A DNA stretch of 12,206 nucleotides, from the NCBI GenBank assembly GCA_003265975.1, contig QFBU01000039.1:1-12206 (forward strand). Reading direction: 5' to 3'. Both the position numbers and the translations under genes were made by a program. Under the pieces are notes generated by a model. That model saw only the letters and a program-made list of their open reading frames with translations, was not told the origin of the DNA and searched no databases. Position 1 is the stretch's first letter; each line of letters starts with the position of its first letter. Below are positions 5,307 to 12,206 of the stretch, in pieces. The stretch comes from Candidatus Marinamargulisbacteria bacterium SCGC AAA071-K20. Lineage in GTDB: Bacteria > Margulisbacteria > Marinamargulisbacteria > GCA-2716485 > AAA071-K20.

Positions 5307-6770
5307 ATGTTTACAACTAATTTAGAAGATAAAAAAACAAAGATTATCGCCACATTAGGTCCTGCATCACTTAACGAAGACACTTTAAGAGAACTTATTT
5401 TAGAAGGGGTCGATGTTTTTAGATTCAATGCGAGTCATAACGCCGAACCAAAACAACTTAAAAAAAATATCAAATTAATCAGAAAAATATCAAAAAAATT
5501 AGACAGGTACGTTGGCATACTTCTTGACCTTCAAGGACCAAAAATAAGAGTTGGGAAAATTGAAGGAGACTCAGTAGAGCTCGTCAAAGGTCAACCATTT
5601 TCTCTCAGTGCTGAAGAATGTTTAGGTTCTAGCAAGAAAGCCTCTATTACTTATGATGGTCTAGTAAAGGATGTTTCTAAGGGAGACTTAGTTTATATAG
5701 ACGATGGTAAAATTCAACTTTCCGTAAAAGAAACATCAGGAACACAAGTAAAATGTGACGTAATTAGAGGCGGAACATTAAGTAATAACAAAGGTGTAAA
5801 TCTTCCGTTAACTAAAATGTCTATTTCTCCGTATACAAAAAAAGACCAGCTTGATGTGAAAAATTGTCATAAATTAGGATTAGACTACCTCGCATTGTCT
5901 TTTGTATGTCACGAGGATGATATCAAACGTATTAAGCTGGAACTTAAAAAGTTAAAAGCTGATCATATTAAAATTATTGCAAAAATTGAACGTCAACAAG
6001 CTATAGACCGATTAGTTCCAATAATTGATGAAGCGGACGCCATTATGGTAGCTCGTGGAGATTTAGGCGTTGAAGTTGGCGTTGAAAAAGTACCAAGACT
6101 TCAAAAGTTAATTATTAGAGAATCAAATAAACGAATCAAACCTGTAATTGTGGCAACTCAAATGTTAGAGAGCATGATATTGCAAGAGACCGCAACAAGA
6201 GCAGAAGTATCTGATGTAGCAAACGCTGTTTACGATAATTGTGACGCGGTAATGTTATCTGCAGAAACGGCAGTAGGCATTAACCCTGGAAATGTAGTCA
6301 AGGTTATGGTGGATATTTGTACTGCCTCAGAAGAACACAAGATGGAAATTAGAAAAGATTACACGTTCGTAACAAAAAACATGTTCACACAAGACACAAG
6401 ACAGACGTCTTTGTGTAATGCTGCAAATCAAGTAGCTGAGTCAAACAAAGCAAATGCTATTATTTCTTTTACCAGTTCAGGGGCTACTCCACTAGTAGTA
6501 TCTAAAGCAAAATCAAGCTTTCCAATTATTGCCCCAACTGATGTCGATCACGTTAGAAATCAAATGTGTCTTTATCGTGGGGTTTTTCCATTAACTATGC
6601 CAAAACCATTTAACCGTATCAAAACTTTTACTGACATGATCAAAATCGCTGTGAAAGAAGCTAAGAAGAAAGGTTATTTGTCAGCCGGAGATACCGTCGT
6701 TGTTACTGCTGGTATTCCAATTGGTGAGTCAAATGGCATCAATTCTATTCGTGTCGTAGATGTTAAATAA
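5307..6770 (+). CDS. pyk: Pyruvate kinase
   Basis: Transfers phosphate from phosphoenolpyruvate to ADP, giving pyruvate and ATP in the cytoplasm. Counting from the ATG at 5307, the 487-residue protein has KTKIIATLGPAS at the N-terminus. FRFNASHN and DLQGPKIRVG follow, then the B-domain. The active site has IAKIE (K226), IMVARGDLGVEV (about 246-257), ATQMLESMI and TRAEVSDVANAVYDNCDAVMLSAETAVG-type residues. A complete C-terminal regulatory domain (ISFTSSGATPLVVSKAK onward) follows. A TTG six bases upstream (5301) is in frame, but it has no ribosome site and would precede the predicted transcript start, so I prefer the ATG. The only AAGAAGG (5279-5285) is too far upstream to serve either start. 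serC follows after 35 nt on the same strand. Confidence 0.95.
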   Translation: MFTTNLEDKKTKIIATLGPASLNEDTLRELILEGVDVFRFNASHNAEPKQLKKNIKLIRKISKKLDRYVGILLDLQGPKIRVGKIEGDSVELVKGQPFSLSAEECLGSSKKASITYDGLVKDVSKGDLVYIDDGKIQLSVKETSGTQVKCDVIRGGTLSNNKGVNLPLTKMSISPYTKKDQLDVKNCHKLGLDYLALSFVCHEDDIKRIKLELKKLKADHIKIIAKIERQQAIDRLVPIIDEADAIMVARGDLGVEVGVEKVPRLQKLIIRESNKRIKPVIVATQMLESMILQETATRAEVSDVANAVYDNCDAVMLSAETAVGINPGNVVKVMVDICTASEEHKMEIRKDYTFVTKNMFTQDTRQTSLCNAANQVAESNKANAIISFTSSGATPLVVSKAKSSFPIIAPTDVDHVRNQMCLYRGVFPLTMPKPFNRIKTFTDMIKIAVKEAKKKGYLSAGDTVVVTAGIPIGESNGINSIRVVDVK

Positions 6771-6805
6771 AAATCTAAAAATCACATAAATTAGGAGATG
6801 TAATT

Positions 6806-7912
6806 ATGAGTAATACAGCAGTTACAGAAAAAAGAATACACAATTTTAGTGCAGGACCTGCAGTTTTGCCGCTTGAGGTTTTAGAAACAGCGCAGAAAGA
6901 ACTGACTTGTTTTAAAGATGAAGGCGCAAGTGTCATGGAAATAAGTCACCGTAGCGCCGCGTTTGAAGCCGTTATCTTTGGGGCTCGAGACAGACTAAGA
7001 CGATTAATGAATATTCCTGAAAACTACGAAATATTATTTATGCAAGGTGGCGCAAGTTTACAGTTTTGCATGATCCCTATGAACTTTCTTGAAGACGGTA
7101 AACCCGTTCAAGCTATAAATACCGGTGCGTGGACTACAAAGGCTATTAAAGAAATTAATAAACAAGGCAGTTGTGATAGTAGTTTAAGTTCAGAAGCTGA
7201 CAACTTTAGATATATCCCTAAATTTACAACAGAAGATGTAAATGCCAACGCAAGCTATGTATACATTACTTCTAACAATACAATCGCTGGAACACAGTGG
7301 GAAAACTTTCCTGATACAAATGACGTCCCTTTGGTATGCGACATGTCTTCAGACATTTTGTCTCGCAATATTGATGTGTCAAAATTTGGATTAATATTTG
7401 CAGGCGCTCAAAAAAATATTGGCCCTTCAGGTGTTGGTATTGTAATCGTCCGAAAAGACCTACTTCAGAAGTCAAAAGACTCCTTACCGACATTCCTTAA
7501 CTATAATACTCATGTTAAAAACGACTCCATGTTTAATACACCACCTACTTTTGCAATCTATATGATGGGTCTAGTACTTGAGTGGTTAGAAGACAACGGT
7601 GGGATTTCAGCTATCCAAGAAAAAAATGAGAAAAAAGCTGCAAAACTTTATGACTTTATTGATAATAGTGAATTTTATCAATGTAAAGTTAAAAAAGACT
7701 CTCGCTCAAATATGAACGTAGTTTTTAGAATTAATGACGATGAATCACTTGAAAAAGCATTTGTGTCAGAAAGTAAAGCTAAGGGGCTTAATGGCCTTAA
7801 GGGACATCGTCTTGTGGGCGGATTAAGAGCCTCAATTTATAATAATTTGCCTGAAGAGAGCGTCGATGCTTTAATTTCATTTATGAAAGATTTTCAAGAA
7901 AAAAATCAGTAA
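6806..7912 (+). CDS. serC: Phosphoserine aminotransferase
   Basis: A PLP-dependent class V aminotransferase that makes 3-phosphoserine from 3-phosphohydroxypyruvate and glutamate; it can also act in pyridoxal phosphate synthesis. The 368 residues begin with the typical NFSAGPAVLPLEVL (13-26). EISHRS (45-50), GGASLQF (81-87), NNTIAGTQW (157-165) and CDMSSDIL with the pyridine-contacting D179 follow. The PLP lysine is K203 in FAGAQKNIGPSG. NTPPTFAIY and the C-terminal GHRLVGGLRASIYN are also present. The start is supported by AGGAG (6793-6797), 8 nt upstream. It lies 35 nt after pyk and probably shares its message. Both enzymes draw on the lower glycolysis pool (3-phosphoglycerate and phosphoenolpyruvate). 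The other serine genes, serA and serB, are not in view. Confidence 0.95.
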   Translation: MSNTAVTEKRIHNFSAGPAVLPLEVLETAQKELTCFKDEGASVMEISHRSAAFEAVIFGARDRLRRLMNIPENYEILFMQGGASLQFCMIPMNFLEDGKPVQAINTGAWTTKAIKEINKQGSCDSSLSSEADNFRYIPKFTTEDVNANASYVYITSNNTIAGTQWENFPDTNDVPLVCDMSSDILSRNIDVSKFGLIFAGAQKNIGPSGVGIVIVRKDLLQKSKDSLPTFLNYNTHVKNDSMFNTPPTFAIYMMGLVLEWLEDNGGISAIQEKNEKKAAKLYDFIDNSEFYQCKVKKDSRSNMNVVFRINDDESLEKAFVSESKAKGLNGLKGHRLVGGLRASIYNNLPEESVDALISFMKDFQEKNQ

Positions 7913-7925
7913 TCACACAGTACGG

Positions 7926-7954
7926 TTGTACATGAGTGTAGCTTAGGGTATAAT
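7926..7954 (+). promoter_or_regulatory. Promoter of the rpsP-khpA-ylqD-trmD-rplS operon
   Basis: A perfect -10 box TATAAT (7949-7954) lies 17 bp after TTGTAC (7926-7931), a -35 that keeps only the TTG core. Expected start is near 7961, giving a leader of about 27 nt that holds the rpsP ribosome site. The whole 75-nt gap between serC and rpsP (7913-7987) is accounted for by this promoter and leader. Confidence 0.6.
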
Positions 7955-7975
7955 TTCGAAGTATTTTTTGTTCGT

Positions 7976-7982
7976 AGGAGGT
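7976..7982 (+). promoter_or_regulatory. Strong ribosome binding site that fixes the rpsP TTG start
   Basis: AGGAGGT is a full Shine-Dalgarno match. It ends 5 nt before TTG at 7988-7990, which begins the conserved S16 N-terminus (M)AVKLRLKRFG. No ATG is available, so TTG is the start. Confidence 0.85.
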
Positions 7983-7987
7983 AAAAG

Positions 7988-8452
7988 TTGGCTGTTAAAT
8001 TAAGATTAAAAAGATTTGGTAAGAAGAAAAAACCATTTTATAGACTAGTTGCTGCGCATAGCACTAATCAAAGAGATGGTAAATCTCTAGAATTACTAGG
8101 AACATACGACCCTTTAAAGGACCCCGTAGCGTTTCAATGTAAAGAAGATAGAGTAAAGTATTGGCTATCAGTTGGAGCTATTCCATCTGATTCAGTTGCA
8201 CGTTTGTTAGGTAATTCGGGTGTTATTTCTAAACCAAAAAAAACATCTAGCAGTATCGGGCTTTCAAAGAAAAAACGTAAAGAGATCGCTGAAAATGGTG
8301 GAATTGATGAATCAGCTAAAGAAGCAGAAGCTCCAAAACCAGTAGCTGAAGCGCCTAAGGTTGAAGAAACTCCAAAAAAAGAGTCAAGTCCTAAAGCAAG
8401 CACTGAGGAAAAAACTCCTGAAGTAGCTGCTGTTGATAAAGACGCTAAATAA
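7988..8452 (+). CDS. rpsP: Ribosomal protein S16 (bS16) with a long charged C-terminal tail
   Basis: A small-subunit protein that binds 16S rRNA and helps 30S assembly. The S16 domain occupies about residues 1-82 and is well conserved: AVKLRLKRFGKKKKPFYRLV, then RDGKSLELLGTYDP, then DRVKYWLSVGAIPSDSVARLL. The protein is 154 residues, nearly twice the 80-90 of the common form. Residues 83-154 are low complexity, first lysine/serine rich (KKKRKE at 94-99), then rich in Ala, Glu, Lys and Pro with repeated APKP/EAPK/EETPK units. The tail is probably disordered. Extended S16 proteins are known in some lineages, so the tail is unusual but not unique. The start codon is TTG behind a strong ribosome site. 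First gene of its operon; khpA follows after 47 nt. Confidence 0.96.
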   Translation: MAVKLRLKRFGKKKKPFYRLVAAHSTNQRDGKSLELLGTYDPLKDPVAFQCKEDRVKYWLSVGAIPSDSVARLLGNSGVISKPKKTSSSIGLSKKKRKEIAENGGIDESAKEAEAPKPVAEAPKVEETPKKESSPKASTEEKTPEVAAVDKDAK

Positions 8453-8499
8453 GAATAATTTAGACTTATTTTCAATATAAACTTTGTTGGAGGTTCAAT

Positions 8500-8751
8500 A
8501 TGAAAGAATTAGTAGAGATGATCGCAAAGGCACTTGTAGATACCCCTGAAGAAGTAGAGGTTAAAGAAACTGCAGGCGATAGTATAGTAATATTGGAAAT
8601 CAGTGTATCAGCAGATGATGTTGGTAAAGTGATTGGTAAAGAAGGTCGAATTGCAAACGCAATCCGGACTGTTGTAAAAGCTGCCGCAGCAAAACACGAT
8701 AAAAAAGTGACTGTAGAAATTTTAACAAAGAAAGATCAAGACAATGAGTAA
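8500..8751 (+). CDS. khpA: KH-domain RNA-binding protein KhpA (YlqC family)
   Basis: An 83-residue protein consisting of a single KH domain. The signature is VGKVIGKEGRIANAIRTVV (41-59), with the GxxG loop GKEG at 46-49. An N-terminal helix (KELVEMIAKALVD) and a C-terminal strand (KVTVEIL) complete the fold. In Gram-positive bacteria KhpA pairs with KhpB as a global RNA binder affecting cell size and division. Its location directly after rpsP is the conserved one (ylqC in Bacillus subtilis). Start supported by GGAGGT (8489-8494), 6 nt before the ATG. Its stop overlaps the next gene's start by 8 nt (ATGAGTAA). Confidence 0.95.
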   Translation: MKELVEMIAKALVDTPEEVEVKETAGDSIVILEISVSADDVGKVIGKEGRIANAIRTVVKAAAAKHDKKVTVEILTKKDQDNE

Positions 8752-9169
8752 TAAACAAGAAAAACAAAAACCAAAGCAACAAATCACGTTGAGTAGACGT
8801 GTGGCAATTAAGGCTATTGTTACTGAAAAGTTTAAACAATATTTACATTTTGAGTTAGAACAGGCCGTGAAAATGTCTAATCAACGAATGAAAGAGATCG
8901 ACGATAAATTAGTGGGGCTTGATAAAGCTCATCCTAACTTTAAATTGTTTACTGATGACAAGCTTCGTCTACAAGACGAGCTAAATGCTACAAAAAGCCA
9001 AGAAGCAACCATTGGTACGCTTAAAGATGGCGAAATGTTCTCACAAGGAACGATTGAAGGATTTGTAGCTGTTGGAGTTGGAGACAACCTTTACGATAAG
9101 TTAGGTGGTCTTGAGATGATCGTTAAAGATGGCCTCATCCAAAAAATTCAGGCTGCTAAATTTAACTAA
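8744..9169 (+). CDS. ylqD: YlqD-family protein
   Basis: A 141-residue hydrophilic protein of poorly known function. The lysine/glutamine-rich N-terminus leads into an alpha-helical, probably coiled-coil stretch (about 30-90: FELEQAVKMSNQRMKEIDDK, then KLRLQDELNA). A small beta-rich end follows: GTLKDGEMFSQGTIEGFVAV, then GVGDNLYDKLGGLEMIVKDG. That layout, together with the position between khpA and trmD, matches YlqD of Bacillus subtilis, whose gene has the same place in the rpsP operon. The identification rests on layout and synteny more than on diagnostic motifs. It overlaps khpA by 8 nt and has no clear ribosome site of its own, so translation is likely coupled. rimM, which normally follows, is absent. 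Confidence 0.75.
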   Translation: MSNKQEKQKPKQQITLSRRVAIKAIVTEKFKQYLHFELEQAVKMSNQRMKEIDDKLVGLDKAHPNFKLFTDDKLRLQDELNATKSQEATIGTLKDGEMFSQGTIEGFVAVGVGDNLYDKLGGLEMIVKDGLIQKIQAAKFN

Positions 9170-9192
9170 ATCATTTAAACAGAGTAATAGAA

Positions 9193-9948
9193 ATGCTTAA
9201 TTCAATCATTTTTGTTACTCTTTTTCCTGAACAAGTTAAAGCATACTTTGAAAAAGGTATAATCCAAAGAGCATGTGAATCAAAAAAAATCACGCTAGAT
9301 TATATTAATCTGCGTGATTTTGGTATTGGTAACTATAATTCTGTAGACGATATCCCTTTTGGCGGTAGGCAAGGCATGCTTTTAAGAGCAGACGTTCTTG
9401 AAACCGCAATTAAGTCTATTCCTAACTATTCTGAATATGACATTTTGTCGATGTGCCCCAAAGGCGCTCAGTTTACACAGGACATGTCTAAGAACTTAGC
9501 TCAAAAAAAAGGCTTAATTATTTTATTAGGTTATTATGAAGGCTTTGATGAGAGAATTTATGACTTATTTGAGATTAATAGGATAAGTATTGGTGATTTC
9601 ATCTTAAACTCAGGCGAATTAGCCGGTTTGGTTGTTTCTGAAACAATTATTCGCCAATTACCTGGAGTTTTGGGTAACCCTGATTGTGTAGAAAACGACT
9701 CTATATCATCAGGATTTTTAGAACACCCACAATACACTCAACCTGTAGAGTTACATAATTTAAAAGTTCCTGATATACTCAGAAGCGGTCACCACAAGAA
9801 TGTGGCTGACTTTAAACAAAATAAGGCTATTGAATGTACATTATTCAAGAGACCGAATTTAATAATAAAAAATATCCTGACTAGAAACGACAAAGCGGAA
9901 ATAACCAATTTGATACGTGATAGATACGGGGAGGTTCAAAATGAGTAA
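9193..9948 (+). CDS. trmD: tRNA (guanine-N1)-methyltransferase TrmD, somewhat divergent
   Basis: Methylates G37 next to the anticodon of tRNAs reading CNN codons, preventing +1 frameshifting; a SPOUT enzyme acting as a dimer with a trefoil-knot SAM site. The 251-residue length is normal. Landmarks are DDIPFGGRQGM (52-62), YYEGFDER (114-121) and SIGDFILNSGELA (132-144). R154 lies in IIRQLPGVLG, D169 in NDSISSG (the expected catalytic arginine and aspartate), and SGHH at 198-201. Departures from the common form include GGRQGM for GGGxGM, NSGELAG for the usual GGELxA, YTQP for YTRP, and no WR after SGHH. It begins 23 nt after ylqD with only a weak ribosome site and overlaps rplS by 8 nt. Given the position and intact catalytic residues I consider it a working TrmD. 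Confidence 0.93.
   Translation: MLNSIIFVTLFPEQVKAYFEKGIIQRACESKKITLDYINLRDFGIGNYNSVDDIPFGGRQGMLLRADVLETAIKSIPNYSEYDILSMCPKGAQFTQDMSKNLAQKKGLIILLGYYEGFDERIYDLFEINRISIGDFILNSGELAGLVVSETIIRQLPGVLGNPDCVENDSISSGFLEHPQYTQPVELHNLKVPDILRSGHHKNVADFKQNKAIECTLFKRPNLIIKNILTRNDKAEITNLIRDRYGEVQNE
9928..9934 (+). promoter_or_regulatory. Ribosome binding site that fixes the rplS start
   Basis: GGGGAGG lies inside the end of trmD, 6 nt before the ATG at 9941. An in-frame upstream start at 9917 would add eight residues (MIDTGRFK) that do not belong to L19 and would bury this site in the gene. The ATG at 9941 is therefore preferred. Confidence 0.85.
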
Positions 9949-10288
9949 AGAAATAATAGAATTTGAAAAAAACCAAGAAAAAGGATCAGTTCCTAGTGTT
10001 CAAGTTGGAGATACTGTAAGAGTATCTAAGGTGATTATTGAAGGTAAGAAAAAAAGAATTCAAAAATTTGAAGGTACTGTAATTAAACTTCAAGGATCGT
10101 CTTCAAGAAAAAGCGTTACTATAAGAAAAGTTATTGATAATGTTGGAGTAGAGAAATCATTCCTATTACATTCACCATTGCTTCCTGAAATTGTTACTAT
10201 CAAACGTAGTAAAGTTAGGCGAGCAAAACTATATTATCTTCGTGATCGTATTGGGGCTAAAGCCAATCGCTTAAAAGCTAGAGACTAA
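9941..10288 (+). CDS. rplS: Ribosomal protein L19 (bL19)
   Basis: A large-subunit protein at the interface with the 30S subunit. It has 115 residues from the ATG chosen here, a typical length. Conserved stretches are VPSVQVGDTVRVSKVIIEG, KKRIQKFEGTVIKLQG, KSVTIRKV, GVEKSFLLHSP and the basic end KVRRAKLYYLRD (then RIGAKANR). The gene overlaps the trmD stop by 8 nt through the octamer ATGAGTAA and has its own strong ribosome site. That fits the need for far more L19 than TrmD from one message. Last gene of the ribosomal operon; argC follows after 16 nt with no terminator visible between them. Confidence 0.97.
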   Translation: MSKEIIEFEKNQEKGSVPSVQVGDTVRVSKVIIEGKKKRIQKFEGTVIKLQGSSSRKSVTIRKVIDNVGVEKSFLLHSPLLPEIVTIKRSKVRRAKLYYLRDRIGAKANRLKARD

Positions 10289-10304
10289 ACCCAGAGGTTC
10301 GATC

Positions 10305-11312
10305 ATGATCAATGTTGCCATAGTTGGAGCAACAGGTTATACAGGACTAGAACTTTGCCGTCTATTACTTGATCATCCAAAAGTTCAAATCAAGCACCTT
10401 TACGCTAATAGTAATAGTGGATCTGTATTTTCTGATTTGTATCCACAATTTAAATCAAAACTAGACCACACTTTAGAAGTGTTTAATGCTACAAGTCCGC
10501 CATCTGTGGACTTGCTGTTTCTTGCTGTTCCACATGCCCAGTCACATGCTTATATGCACGAGTTGTATGAATCTCCTTTGAGAATTATCGACCTTTCTGC
10601 AGACTTTAGATTAGATAGCTCTCAAAACTTTGAAAAGTACTATAATACAACGCATCAAAACCCACTATTGATGAAGTCAATTGTGTATGGAATACCCGAA
10701 CTTTTTTCCAATGATATTAAAAAAGCAAAATGTGTTGCAAACCCAGGTTGTTATGCCACCAGTGTAATTTTAGGTTTATATCCACTTTTTAAAGAGAAAT
10801 TAATAGAGGGAACTATCATCGCTGACTCAAAATCGGGAGCCTCTGGCGCTGGCAGAGGAGCTAAGGTAAGTACTCTCTTTTGTGAAGTTTCTGAGGGGTT
10901 TTCAGCCTACTCTACAGGAGCTCATCGACACGAAGCCGAAATTGAACAAATATTGGGTTCTAAAGTATTTTTTTCACCTCACCTTGTTCCTATGAATAGA
11001 GGCATTCTGTCTTCTTTATACATAGATCTCAACAAGGGGCTATCTACGGAGCAAATAATCGCAATGTATCAAACATATTATAAAAACTGCCCTTTTATTA
11101 TCTTAAACAAAGACAGGTCCCCAAATACTAAATATGTATCAGGGTCGAATAATTGTATGATTCACATTACACAAGTAAAAGGAAAGACAGTGATATTTTC
11201 AGTGATAGACAATTTAATTAAAGGTGCTGCCGGACAGGCCATTCAAAATATGAACTTAATGTATCATTATGATGAATCAGAAGGTCTTCCAAGCATAGGG
11301 CATTATTTATGA
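10305..11312 (+). CDS. argC: N-acetyl-gamma-glutamyl-phosphate reductase
   Basis: The third step of arginine synthesis: NADPH-dependent reduction of N-acetylglutamyl phosphate to the semialdehyde. The 335 residues begin with the nucleotide-binding loop VGATGYTGLELCRLL (7-21). LSADFRL (98-104) and the catalytic cysteine C149 in VANPGCYATS follow. Next are SKSGASGAGRGAK, the HRHEAEIEQ segment with the proposed catalytic histidine, and VPMNRGILSSLY. This is the short (about 340-residue) ArgC type and it looks intact. A ribosome site AGAGG (10293-10297) lies 7 nt before the ATG. It follows rplS by 16 nt and overlaps argJ by 4 nt (ATGA). argC-argJ is a common arginine operon order; its coupling to a ribosomal operon here is less usual. 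Confidence 0.96.
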   Translation: MINVAIVGATGYTGLELCRLLLDHPKVQIKHLYANSNSGSVFSDLYPQFKSKLDHTLEVFNATSPPSVDLLFLAVPHAQSHAYMHELYESPLRIIDLSADFRLDSSQNFEKYYNTTHQNPLLMKSIVYGIPELFSNDIKKAKCVANPGCYATSVILGLYPLFKEKLIEGTIIADSKSGASGAGRGAKVSTLFCEVSEGFSAYSTGAHRHEAEIEQILGSKVFFSPHLVPMNRGILSSLYIDLNKGLSTEQIIAMYQTYYKNCPFIILNKDRSPNTKYVSGSNNCMIHITQVKGKTVIFSVIDNLIKGAAGQAIQNMNLMYHYDESEGLPSIGHYL

Positions 11313-12206
11313 TACAAACAATTACAGATTTAGAGGGAGTATATGCAGGTAGTATTCACGCCGGTATAAAACAATCTCGTTATGACTTGAGTTATATTTA
11401 TGTTCCTGATGCCGTGGCTTCTGCAGGCGTATTTACTCAGAATAAATTTTGTTCCTCATCTGTTAAGTACACAAGAAAGTGTCTCAAAAACAACATCCTT
11501 AAAGCCATGATTATCAACTCTGGGAATGCAAACACGGGAACAGGTAAAGAAGGCGATGAAAATAATAAGAAAATGGCAAGACTCACAGCAAAAGCCCTCG
11601 GGCTTACTAAGTCAGAAGTAGGCGTTTCGTCTACAGGCATTATAGGTGTTCAATTGCCCTTTGACCGTGTTGAAAAAGGTATAAATTCTCTTTTGAAGTC
11701 CCCTTTAAAAAAAGAAGGTCAAAATGCAGCTGAAGGTATTATGACTACAGACACCTTCTCAAAGACAGTATTTAAACAAGCTAAAGTGGGAAAAAAGACC
11801 ATAACTATAGCCGGAATAGCTAAAGGGTCGGGAATGATAAAACCTAATATGGCTACTATGCTCTCGTATGTAGTAACTAATGCTCATATAAATTCTAAAT
11901 TACTTCAAGAGTGCTTAAAAGAAGCTGTCAATATTTCTTTTAATTCTATTACTGTAGATACAGATACCTCTACTTCAGATATGGTTATTGCTTTTGCCAC
12001 TGGAGAAAAAAAATTTGCTGAATCGAATAATACTGAGATAAGTGAATTTAAAGCCCTTTTAAAGGAAGTATGTATTGACCTTGCAAAACTTATAGTAGTA
12101 GACGGCGAAGGTGCTTCAAAGCTAATTGAGGTGACTGTAGAGGGTGCTAAAAGTTATACAGAGGCAAAAGAAGTCGCTATGACTGTCGCCGAGTCACCTT
12201 TAGTTA
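11309..12206 (+). CDS. argJ: Glutamate N-acetyltransferase / ornithine acetyltransferase ArgJ, partial at the right edge
   Basis: ArgJ transfers the acetyl group from N-acetylornithine to glutamate, closing the arginine acetyl cycle; some members also use acetyl-CoA. About 299 residues are present, roughly three quarters of the usual 390-410; the rest is beyond the window. The start IQTITDLEGVYAGSIHAGIK is typical. VFTQNKFCSSSV, INSGNANTGTG and GVSSTGIIGVQLP follow. The self-cleavage site is KGSGMIKPNMATML, with the nucleophile threonine T183 that becomes the N-terminus of the beta chain, followed by FNSITVDTDTSTSD. The reading frame is open to the last base. Translation is coupled to argC through the ATGA overlap. 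The sequence cannot show whether the enzyme is mono- or bifunctional. Confidence 0.95.
   Translation, partial: MIQTITDLEGVYAGSIHAGIKQSRYDLSYIYVPDAVASAGVFTQNKFCSSSVKYTRKCLKNNILKAMIINSGNANTGTGKEGDENNKKMARLTAKALGLTKSEVGVSSTGIIGVQLPFDRVEKGINSLLKSPLKKEGQNAAEGIMTTDTFSKTVFKQAKVGKKTITIAGIAKGSGMIKPNMATMLSYVVTNAHINSKLLQECLKEAVNISFNSITVDTDTSTSDMVIAFATGEKKFAESNNTEISEFKALLKEVCIDLAKLIVVDGEGASKLIEVTVEGAKSYTEAKEVAMTVAESPLV

Noticed and set aside
7915..7939. Possible hairpin between serC and rpsP (GTAC 7920-7923 with GTAC 7928-7931, flanked by ACAC/GTGT) as a serC terminator
   Set aside because: The stem is two 4-bp pieces with an internal loop, GC-poor and without a following T run; it overlaps the rpsP -35 region and is probably chance.
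8134..8475. Minus-strand open frame of 113 codons opposite the S16 tail
   Set aside because: It is the antisense of the low-complexity rpsP tail, giving a biased Ser/Ala-rich translation with no start signals.
11437..11640. Minus-strand open frame opposite argJ
   Set aside because: Short antisense shadow over the conserved ArgJ N-terminal region.

Overview
The window is a gene-dense, AT-rich (by eye about one third G+C) bacterial chromosome segment. It contains no tRNA, rRNA, insertion sequence, CRISPR or phage gene. Every gene belongs to a recognisable family. The combination of a YlqD-family protein in the rpsP-trmD-rplS cluster, menaquinone genes, DUF4416 and a prepilin peptidase suggests a free-living bacterium from a low-GC, possibly uncultivated lineage. 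Firmicutes-related groups or the cyanobacterial/Margulisbacteria neighbourhood are possible, but the sequence alone does not settle the phylum.

Layout. Bases 1-1502 (minus strand) hold a tightly coupled set: a membrane-anchored TlpA/ResA-type thioredoxin, a DUF4416 protein of unknown function, and a prepilin peptidase cut by the left edge. From base 1560 to the right edge everything is on the plus strand. First comes menaquinone biosynthesis (menG, menF, menD), with menF split by a -1 frame change at an A6 run. Next come pyruvate kinase and phosphoserine aminotransferase (pyk, serC). The ribosome/tRNA-modification operon rpsP-khpA-ylqD-trmD-rplS follows, and then the arginine genes argC and argJ, the latter cut by the right edge.

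Expression. Genes within groups overlap by 1, 4, 8 or 11 nt or are separated by 16-47 nt, so translational coupling is likely. Three plus-strand promoters can be read: before menG, pyk and rpsP. The menG and pyk promoters place the transcript start at or within about 2 nt of the ATG, so these messages look leaderless. rpsP has a normal short leader with a strong Shine-Dalgarno sequence. No convincing intrinsic terminator was found anywhere, so read-through between groups is possible.

No wholly new multi-gene system is evident. The points most worth a second look are the menF frame change at a slippery A-AAA-AAT site, the leaderless promoters of menG and pyk, the absence of rimM from an otherwise complete trmD operon, the long charged tail on ribosomal protein S16, and the DUF4416 gene locked between a thioredoxin and a prepilin peptidase.
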